Program-made: the position numbers and the translations under genes
Part shown: positions 57,328 to 64,000 of the stretch, piece by piece
How positions within the stretch are numbered: position 1 is the stretch's first letter
Layout: each line of letters opens with the position of its first letter
The notes under the pieces: model-generated
Told to the model about the DNA's origin: nothing
What the model saw: only the letters and a program-made list of their open reading frames with translations
Database searches by the model: none
Assembly (NCBI RefSeq): GCF_958450345.1
Contig: NC_088780.1
Span: 152,998,726-153,062,725 of the forward strand
Length of the DNA: 64,000 nucleotides
Direction: 5' to 3'
Source: Calliphora vicina
Taxonomy: Eukaryota > Arthropoda > Insecta > Diptera > Calliphoridae

Positions 57328-58040
57328 ATACCCTACACCACCATAGTGGTGAGGGTATTATGCTTTTATGCAGATGTTTGTAACGCCCACCTTAATGTAT
57401 ACCGATCGACTTAGAATCACTTTCTGAGTCGATTAATCGATGTCCGTACGTCCGTCTGGCTGACTGGCTGTCCATGTAAACCTTGTGCGCAGAGTACAGG
57501 TCGCAATTTTGAAGATATTTCGATAAAATTTGGTACATATAATTTTTGTCGGCCTATTGACCTAGCCCCCATACAAATGTCCTCTCGAAATTGGACTTTA
57601 TCGGTCATAAATCTTTAATTTATATATATACATACATACATACATATATGTATGTATCTCCACAAATTTTGCTCCAAGTAAGATTTGTTTTCATATATAC
57701 GGAATTCATGTCACCAAATTTTATTGTGATCGGTCCATAATTATTCATAGCTCCCATATAAAACCCGCTTCCGAAAATCACTTTAACGTGCATAAATCTC
57801 TAAAAAAATTTGATATGCACATAAAATTCAATATAAATAACTTTCATATAGACATAAATCACACGACCTAATTTCATGGTAATCGGTCCATAATTAGTCA
57901 TAGCTCCCATATCAGGCCCATTTCGAAAATCACTCATGAATATAAATTATTGAAATTTTAAAAGAATTTTTTTTTTGTTATTTTACTTAGTGTAGGGTAT
58001 TATATGGTCGGGCTTGACCAACCATACTTTCTTACTTGTT
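57328..58040 (-). mobile_element. Short INE-1/DINE-1-like element, full length
   Basis: One end has the hairpin TATACCCTACACCACC and GGTGAGGGTAT. Then come GAATCACTTTCTGAGTCGAT, ATGTCCGTACGTCCGTC, a CCATGTAAACCTTGTGCGCA block and repeated CATAGCTCCCATAT units. The far end is GGTCGGGCTTGACCAACCAT and CTTTCTTACTTGTT. A sister copy is at 63045-63724. Orientation follows the convention that INE-1 ends in CTTGTTT. Noncoding. Confidence 0.7.
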
Positions 58041-58788
58041 TTTTTTTTCTTAATTTTTGGTTCCTATTTCTTTTCATTTTCTTCGAAATGTGTTGGTGGC
58101 ACATTGGATGTTTTATCATGGAAAAGCAAAATTCAAAAGGAAAAAAACTGACCAGATTCCATTGATTCATTTAAGTAATAAAAAAATAAGTTTTACATAT
58201 TACTTTTTGTTGTTGTTGTAGACGTTGTTTGTGCTCATTACCGAGCGTTGTCTTTAACTTAAAATTGTACAAGAAGTGAAGACGACAGACAGACAGCATT
58301 TGTTGCTTAAGAAATGTGTTTTTAATGACAAGTCATTGCGAAAGATATCATAGCATACCAAACGGAGAATGTAATATAAATGAATATATTGGTGAAGTAA
58401 GCCAGTGAACATTTTTCAGGATAAGTCAACATGAAACCGAAAAAAAAATAGTATTCGCTTTAAACATGTTATGCTTTGCTATGTTGTAGACAGTAATTTT
58501 CATGTCTGATCACTTGACTGACTCCAATTTCTATATTTTTGGGTCATTTGACACGTATGTACTTTATGTAGTGCAAAGGAAAGTCAATTGGTTACTTTAT
58601 ACATCCCATGTAATCTAACGTGAATGCAATTGTCTCTAATTACCTAAAGGAATTTAAAGTTAAAATTTACTTCAATTGATATGTATACAATTTTTGCATT
58701 GTTAATTATGATCCAGAAAAACATATCTGAAATTTAAATCGCCCTTAACTCTCATCTTACCATTGTATGGGAAACTGTACAAAAATAG
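58041..58788. other. No gene; host-like and repeat traces
   Basis: 58510-58640 may be a further diverged member of the GTTAC/CTACATAAC repeat. No coding signal. Confidence 0.4.
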
Positions 58789-59010
58789 TTTGAGCGGTTC
58801 AGAGTGATGATTTTGACACGGAAGACAAAGATCGCCCAGGCCAGCCAGTAAAACGCTGTCTCAGGGATACGCTTCACTTCAGAAAATAATATCCGAAATT
58901 GGCTTGGTTCGTTATTTTTTTCCTCAAAAGATACGCAGTTCAAAGGGTATTGTACAAATGTTTCAAAATAAAAGCTAAAAAATTTCAAAATTCCTGCATT
59001 TTTATTTCAA
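58789..59010 (+). mobile_element. Mariner deletion derivative
   Basis: About 58790-58850 reads the mariner N-terminal segment (GATTTTGACACGGAAGAC, then CGCCCAGGCCAGCC). It jumps to the C-terminal CTCAGGGATACGCTTCACTT and ATTGGCTTGGTTCG, followed by a 3' end like those at 14.5 and 56.2 kb. Roughly two thirds of the ORF is deleted. Left TIR missing. Confidence 0.75.
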
Positions 59011-59461
59011 CCGTACTGGGATCTTGGGTAACTGGGATCTTTTACGTATTTTGGACATACAGACTGACATAGCTAAATTGAACTTGAATTTCATATTAAG
59101 ATGGTTTAAGGTGAACATTTCTCAGTGTAGTACATGAATGTATAAACTGGTAGTAAACAAATGTTTACTGGTTTATTTCATTTCCGTTAGCGTGAACCTT
59201 TAAAAAATTCTTTATTCATTTTTATTTTTCGCTAAAATTGTTTTTATTTATTTTGTTTTGTTCGCTGTTTTTTCAACTTTCTATCTTAATGTTTGTATGT
59301 GGTTTTCTTGATGGTTGTTTTTTGTTCGTCCATTCTTTCGTTTTTTTTCCATCTTGTTCATACATTTCAAAGGTTCAAATATTTAAATGTCTTCTTTAGT
59401 TTTTCCTTTTACATATTTTCATTTGTTTCCTACACGTTTTGTTTGGATGTGTATTAAATAA
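59011..59461. other. No gene; T-rich low complexity
   Basis: TTTGTT/TTTTCC tracts of intron-like character, with no coding signal. Confidence 0.45.
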
Positions 59462-59614
59462 TTGTCCAATTCACAATTGGTGTCGTAGAGTTGTATCGTT
59501 GTATGTCGTAATTTTGTTTATTAATGTTTTGTTTATTGTTTCGAAAAATTTAGTTTGAAAAATATTTGTGATATACAACTTACAACGCTACGACACTAAT
59601 TGTGAATTGAACAA
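59462..59614. mobile_element. 153-bp MITE, TTGTCCAATTCACAATTGG ends
   Basis: The left end TTGTCCAATTCACAATTGGT and the right end, reversed, TTGTTCAATTCACAATTAGT match over about 30 bp and continue to GTCGTAG. The core ACAA(T)TTCAC resembles the TTGGTCAATTCACAAGG family, so the two may share a transposase. Noncoding. Confidence 0.75.
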
Positions 59615-60195
59615 ATGTGTTGCCAACATCATTGTATGTTGTTCTGTTGTGTTGCTGGTTGTTTGGCCTGTGCATATCATTTCCTTTATTTTGTCTTCAT
59701 GGCGTCCTTGTTGTCTTTAAGTGTGTAGTCGGTCTTCCTCTATTTTTTATTATTTAATTTTTTGTTTGAAATTCATGTATTTTTTATTAAATACTTAGAG
59801 TAAGGAAAATCAAGGAAAATTTTCATATTCCTTTATTTTATATTATTTTATATGTTTCGTTAAGTGATAGTCTTGTTGGCATTGTCTTTTGTTATATATT
59901 TTTTTGCTTGAAATGTGTTACCCAGTTTTTGTTTCAGCTTGTTTTGTCTTCCAAATAAATTGAATTTTTAGGTTAAATTAAATTTAATCAATTCAGTATT
60001 TAGAAAAGGCTTGATATTTGCTAAATAATTTAATTCAAATTTGCTTAAATGGTAGTTTTTAATAGATTGTATAGATCTAGCATTATTAGAATGGCTTAAG
60101 AAAAAAGTTTAAAAAAGTAGATTTTTCGATTTAATCGATTTTTAAATAGTCGACTTTTCCAACTATGGAATTCTTTAAATATTTAAAGAGTTGAA
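59615..60195. other. No gene seen
   Basis: T-rich spacer with no coding or repeat signal before the mariner junction near 60196. Confidence 0.45.
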
Positions 60196-61045
60196 TTTTC
60201 GAGTAGAGCTACTCAAGCAGCAATTTCAAAACGTTTGCAGCAGGATTCATCCAAAAGTAGGGAAATTAAGTACGAATTGTAACCGAGAGACCTTAAATGA
60301 GGATTTTGCATGTTCGGAAAGAATCCATTACTTGCGATAAAAATGGATCCATTACGAAAAGAGAAGTTCGGCCAACTAAAGCCAAATATCGATGGCACCA
60401 AGGTAAATATCTGTATTTGGTTGGAGCAAAAGGGTCCTATCTATAATGAGCTGCTGAAATCTGACCATCACAGGAAACCTGTACCCAGAATATGCGGCCA
60501 GACATGAAACCCTAATATTCCATTATGACAACGCTCGGCCGCATGGTGCAATCCTGTTAAAAACTATTTATAATGAAGTGGTCGGGAAGTTTCGCCTCAC
60601 CCGTTTTGTTCTCTTCGGACCATAACTGATTTAAGTCCCTATAGAAGGACAAAACTATATACTGATGTTGCGTGTACTACACTCTTACTTTTGATAGACA
60701 AAAACGAAAACTGGTTTTTAATAATTACGCTTTTTCGAATTATTCGAAAACCGGTTTTTAGAATATGTTGAATATTTGACAACTCTAGGTGGGTAATTTA
60801 GCAATCGATGGCAGAATATCGAGAAATTTTATTCCTCCCACCCTAATGTACAACTATATTTTTACTCTGCGTGTACTACAATCAAAGCCCAAAAAGTACT
60901 ATTTCACAATATTTATTGTACAGTGGTTGTAATTTTTCTCACCCGCTCTATAGTTGAGACCGTGCCCGACTACTATTTGTGTTGATCGATGCACAATGCT
61001 CTGTCTGGGATACGTATCTCCTTTGAAAATAATTGTAGCACTTGG
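60196..61045 (+). mobile_element. Mariner remnant, truncated, split by insertion
   Basis: 60196-60603 carries the mid-ORF (GCTACTCAAGCAGCAATTTC, then AAATGGATCCATTACG and CATTATGACAACGCTCGGCC). 60938-61045 resumes with CACCCGCTCTATAGTTGAGA and CGACTACTATTTGTGTTGAT, the DD34D third-aspartate region. Both ends of the element are missing. Stops and frameshifts throughout. Confidence 0.82.
60604..60937. mobile_element. 334-bp insertion in mariner with 8-bp duplication
   Basis: CTCACCCG occurs at 60596-60603 and 60938-60945, and the intact mariners show only one copy at this point, so it is a target duplication. The insert contains a GAAAACCGGTTTTT palindrome, TGCGTGTACTAC twice (about 60669 and 60869) and a CACGCAG-like terminus at 60850-60873. 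No matching terminal inverted repeats were seen; composition suggests a hAT-like or composite non-autonomous element. Confidence 0.6.
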
Positions 61046-62361
61046 TGCCAGTTTTCTACTGCCACCTGCTATAAAGTGAAAAGTTTGTATGACGAATGAA
61101 TCAGTCACATCATAAACGCTTTTTTTTGTGGAGTTGTCAGTTTGTTATTTCAATTTCACTAAATATAAGTCCTTAAATTAACCCTACTCTGGATTTAGCA
61201 TACCAAAAAAGTAAACAATTCTGAAATTCCTATTTTAATAAAAAAAAATAAAAGTTTGCTCTTGCAATTAATTTCAAAGTCTGTGCAAAACTTTGACCAA
61301 TAAATTATGCAACACAATTCATTTTGTGTCTGCAAACATTTGGTTGCTTCATCGGTTGGTTGGTTTCTAAATAAAAGCAAATATTTGCTAAATATTCAAG
61401 CACTTGTATTCGACACATACGAAAAGGCCACAAGCTAATCCAAAGAAAACAAATGTCAAACTTTAACAAAAACGAAAAAAAAAAAAAAAACTAAATGTTA
61501 CTCAATGCTCTGAAAACATTTAGACTAAATAGCCCAAAATAAGAGAAAAAAATTAAAAGAAACAAATGTGTATAGAAGAAAAAATTGACCAGGAACCGAA
61601 ATAGCAGCAGCAGAACTAGCACTTGCACCAGTGGCTGAAAGAAATGTTACAAGTGACAACCACATATTTAACCTAACATAACCACAGTTAACCGCAATGC
61701 AGCATAACATATGAGTAGCTGGGCCATATGGCTACTTAGGACAACATGGAATCAAAAAATTAAAAATAAAAACTAACTACAAAATCCAAACTAGAAAACA
61801 TATTTAGTTGGGTGAGGGTAAACAGAAAACATATACAAAAAATAAAAAAAAAATGCAACCAAATGAATAGAATTTTTTGTTGGTAGTTGTTAAACTAAAA
61901 CATTTGATTTCACATTATACTCGGGAACATGAGAATAAGACAATGTTTACTTGCTCACATGTCTCATTCAAGGCAGTGGCAGGCTTTCATAGTGAACAGA
62001 ATACGAAGTGGATCAACAAGACGAATGTAAACGATATTAAAGGAAATTATACCAGACAGTTTTTTCCAATACAGTCATACAACTGCGGCTTTCTGCCTCT
62101 CTCTGTACCTATCACTGGAGCCCAGTTAAATAAAAACTACATACACATGTGTATATAGAAGATCCTAGATGACTCTTCCGAAATAGTTCTAGTAAATTGA
62201 CCCCAAGAGATTACAAAGACACTGTCTGATTGCTGGTCTAATTTAGTTAGTTAATACATGGGATTTCATATACAGGTTACTTGTCCTAGATCACTGGCTC
62301 TTAATGGTCGATCTAAAGTACAAAGGACTAACAAGTACTGTTCGACGATATTTCTAGATGT
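61046..62361. other. No assignable gene; one unassigned ORF
   Basis: A plus-strand frame at 61877-62158 is open for 93 codons with slightly higher GC (61930-62150), but begins TTG and shows no motif I recognise. A minus ORF at 61525-61710 has an Ala/Ser-rich stretch; its residues do not match the missing antiporter exon. 62160-62350 belongs to the diverged repeat shared with 34.86 kb (CTGTCTGAT.GCTGG). Confidence 0.35.
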
Positions 62362-62730
62362 TTAGATAGACGCCTTACTTGGCACACAGAAATCGAGCTG
62401 ATCCACATTAAACTAAAAGCTTATAATTTACACTGGCTAATCCACCATCAATCGAAATTAAGTCTTAACTGTAAAGTAATCTTTCATAATGAAGTTTTAA
62501 GACCAATTTGGACATACGTAATTCAATTATTGGCAACATCAAACAATACTAGTATAGATCCCATACATAGGGCATAATATAAAATTCTTAGAATCATGAC
62601 GGGAGCTACATGGTACATAAGAAATGAGAACATCCGCAGATGTTCATGCATAAATTTAGAAAACTCACGAGCTTATTTGTCAAAATTACGTCATCATTCG
62701 AACCCGCTCGCAAGGCTACTACTCATCTAA
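62362..62730 (+). pseudogene. Jockey-clade LINE, C-terminal ORF2 remnant
   Basis: One frame runs 122 codons with a single stop. It reads LDRRLTWHTEIELIHIKLKA, LHWLIHHQSKLSLNCKVI, EVLRPIWTYVIQLLATSNNT, a stop, KILRIMTGATWYIRNENIRR and HSNPLARLLL. This is the conserved region after the RT domain of Jockey-type LINEs (DKRLTW..HI, LKPIWTYGIQLWGTASNSN, LR.I..APWYVRN, HPNPLA). The RT core, endonuclease and poly(A) tail are absent. It may have been copied by a 5'-truncated insertion and then decayed. Confidence 0.85.
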
Positions 62731-63044
62731 TTTGCTAAATACAATTCCCAACTGAGAGAAGAACATTTGATTTAGTTATAAGATTTTTTTTACTTATCAT
62801 AAACGTAATAAAACCAATTTGATACCTTCATTTTACAATTTAACATTCCTATGGACTCAGAATGATTAGCATGTTTTCGTTCGCATTTGCCACATTGAAA
62901 AGAAGAGGCCATAGAGAAATATACATAGAGTGGAAACTCTCCTGTCAAAGACCTAACTCAGTTGTCAAAAACCTGAGAATTTATAAGTAAAAAAGAAACT
63001 ATTTGAAAACAAAAACAACATGCGTGAAACTTTTTTGAGTAATT
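62731..63044. other. No gene seen
   Basis: AT-rich spacer between the LINE remnant and the DINE-like element. Confidence 0.45.
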
Positions 63045-63724
63045 TTACACCACCATAGTGGGGAATCACTTTCTGAGTCGATTAGAATCACTTTCTGAGT
63101 CGATTAAACGATGTCCGTCCGTCCGTCTGGTCGGCTGGCTGGCTGTCCATGTAAACCTTGTGCGCAGAGTACACGTCGCAATTTTCAAGATATTTCGATC
63201 AAATTTGGTACATATTATTTTTTCGGCCTAAGGACCAAGCCTATTGAAACTGGCTCAAATCGGTCCATTATTTCACCTAGCCCCCATACAAATGTCCTTC
63301 CGAAATTGGACTTTATCGGTCATAAATGTTTAATTTATAAATGTATCTCCACAAATTGCCCTCCAAATAAGTTTTATATATACAAAATTCATCTCACCAA
63401 ATTTTGTTGCGATCGGTCCATAATTAGTCATAGCTCCCATATAGACCCTCTTCCGAAAATCACTTTAACGTGCATAAATCGCTTAAAAATTTTGGTATAC
63501 TCACAAAATTCAACATAGTAAACTTTCATATAGACACAAATCACACGACCTAATTTCATGGCGATTGGTATATAATTGGTCATTGCCCCCACATAAGGCC
63601 CACTTCCGAAAATCACTCAAAAATATAAATTATTGAAATTTTAAAAGAAAAATGTTTTTGCTCTTTTACTAAGTGTAGGGTATTATATGGTCGGGTTTGA
63701 CCGACCATACTTTCTTACTTGTTT
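63045..63724 (-). mobile_element. Short INE-1/DINE-1-like element, sister copy
   Basis: Collinear with 57328-58040. The hairpin end is shortened, and GAATCACTTTCTGAGTCGAT is present twice in tandem (63063-63106). The far end GGTCGGGTTTGACCGACCAT, CTTTCTTACTTGTTT is intact. The 135-codon plus-strand ORF across it is chance translation of the repeat. Confidence 0.72.
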
Positions 63725-64000
63725 CTCTATGGAAGAGGCTCAATACATATTCAATATCAAAAATTTTTTAGTAAGAGTTTTGCTAATGAAAATGTCCTGT
63801 ATAACATTTTTGTGTTTAACTGTGTTTTATACAAAAAATTGTGTGTATAATAATTGTGTATGAGTTTTAACAGTTTTACTGTAGATAAATTTCTTCGTAA
63901 CAGATATTATGGAAAATTTTCTCTATAAAAGTTTTTTATATAGAAAATTCTTTTCACAACATTTTTTTTGTATAATAATTCATTGTAAAACTTTATTTCT
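63725..64000. other. No gene seen
   Basis: AT-rich DNA to the window edge. Confidence 0.45.

Noticed and set aside
61525..61710. Missing upstream exon of the NHA antiporter
   Set aside because: Residues such as LRLTVVML in one frame looked suggestive, but no LPKATVQ-like end, no GTRAGT donor and no phase-0 junction to the exon at 53813 were found.
63111..63518. 135-codon ORF as a gene
   Set aside because: It lies entirely in a DINE-like repeat; the sister copy at 57.4 kb has no matching open frame.
1..64000. CRISPR array, bacterial operon or phage
   Set aside because: No regularly spaced identical repeats with unique spacers and no prokaryotic gene organisation; all evidence points to an insect chromosome.

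Overview
The window reads as AT-rich, intron-like DNA from a higher fly (Diptera, Brachycera, probably a calyptrate such as a blowfly, flesh fly or muscid). Three things support this. Many dispersed repeats resemble the INE-1/DINE-1 group of fly Helitron-derived elements. Mariner, Tc1-like, hAT-like, RTE-like and Jockey-like remnants are dense. The only clear host coding segment is the last exon of an insect SLC9B/NHA-type Na+/H+ antiporter. No bacterial-style gene order, rRNA gene or CRISPR array is present. No intact functional tRNA gene was seen; the only tRNA-like sequence is a SINE head.

Host genes. The terminal exon of an NHA antiporter lies on the minus strand at 53499-53813, with a clear splice acceptor and in-frame stop; its other exons were not found. 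A 57-nt candidate coding micro-exon with strong splice sites lies on the plus strand at 49472-49528, and a weaker candidate 5' UTR exon ends at 26444. Most of the rest is probably intron or intergenic DNA.

Layout. 1-4.4 kb: a TA-flanked TIR element, a palindromic CACGCAG element and a CACAGTG-ended repeat with a DINE-like insertion. 6.4-9.4 kb: a long INE-1-like repeat containing a reverse-transcriptase fragment. 9.7-13.7 kb: a nest of TIR elements, including two hAT-like elements with 8-bp target duplications. 13.8-17.5 kb: an inverted duplication carrying broken mariners. 19.1-20.1 kb: a mariner. 21.8-24.65 kb: a long-armed fold-back element that contains an apparently intact DD37E Tc1/mariner transposon and a SINE. 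25-32.8 kb: DINE-like copies, MITEs and a decayed transposon-borne gene. 37.9-38.8 kb: a second fold-back copy that still holds the unoccupied DD37E target site. 40.3-45.9 kb: a TIR element, a DINE-like copy with an RTE scrap between 147-bp identical repeats, and a truncated RTE-like LINE. 47.2-52.3 kb: two CACGCAG elements around a dead DD37E copy, the micro-exon and a scrambled transposase. 54.2-64 kb: downstream of the NHA exon on the plus strand (its 5' side), a composite DINE/CACGCAG/mariner block, two short DINE-like copies, broken mariners and a Jockey-like LINE tail.

The genes do not form a pathway. The main information is a stratigraphy of mobile elements, in which several insertions can be ordered and their boundaries proven by comparing copies inside the window. 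The DD37E transposase (22725-23732) is the only long open reading frame and the only element that looks capable of recent activity. Element class names rest on remembered family features and have not been checked against a database.
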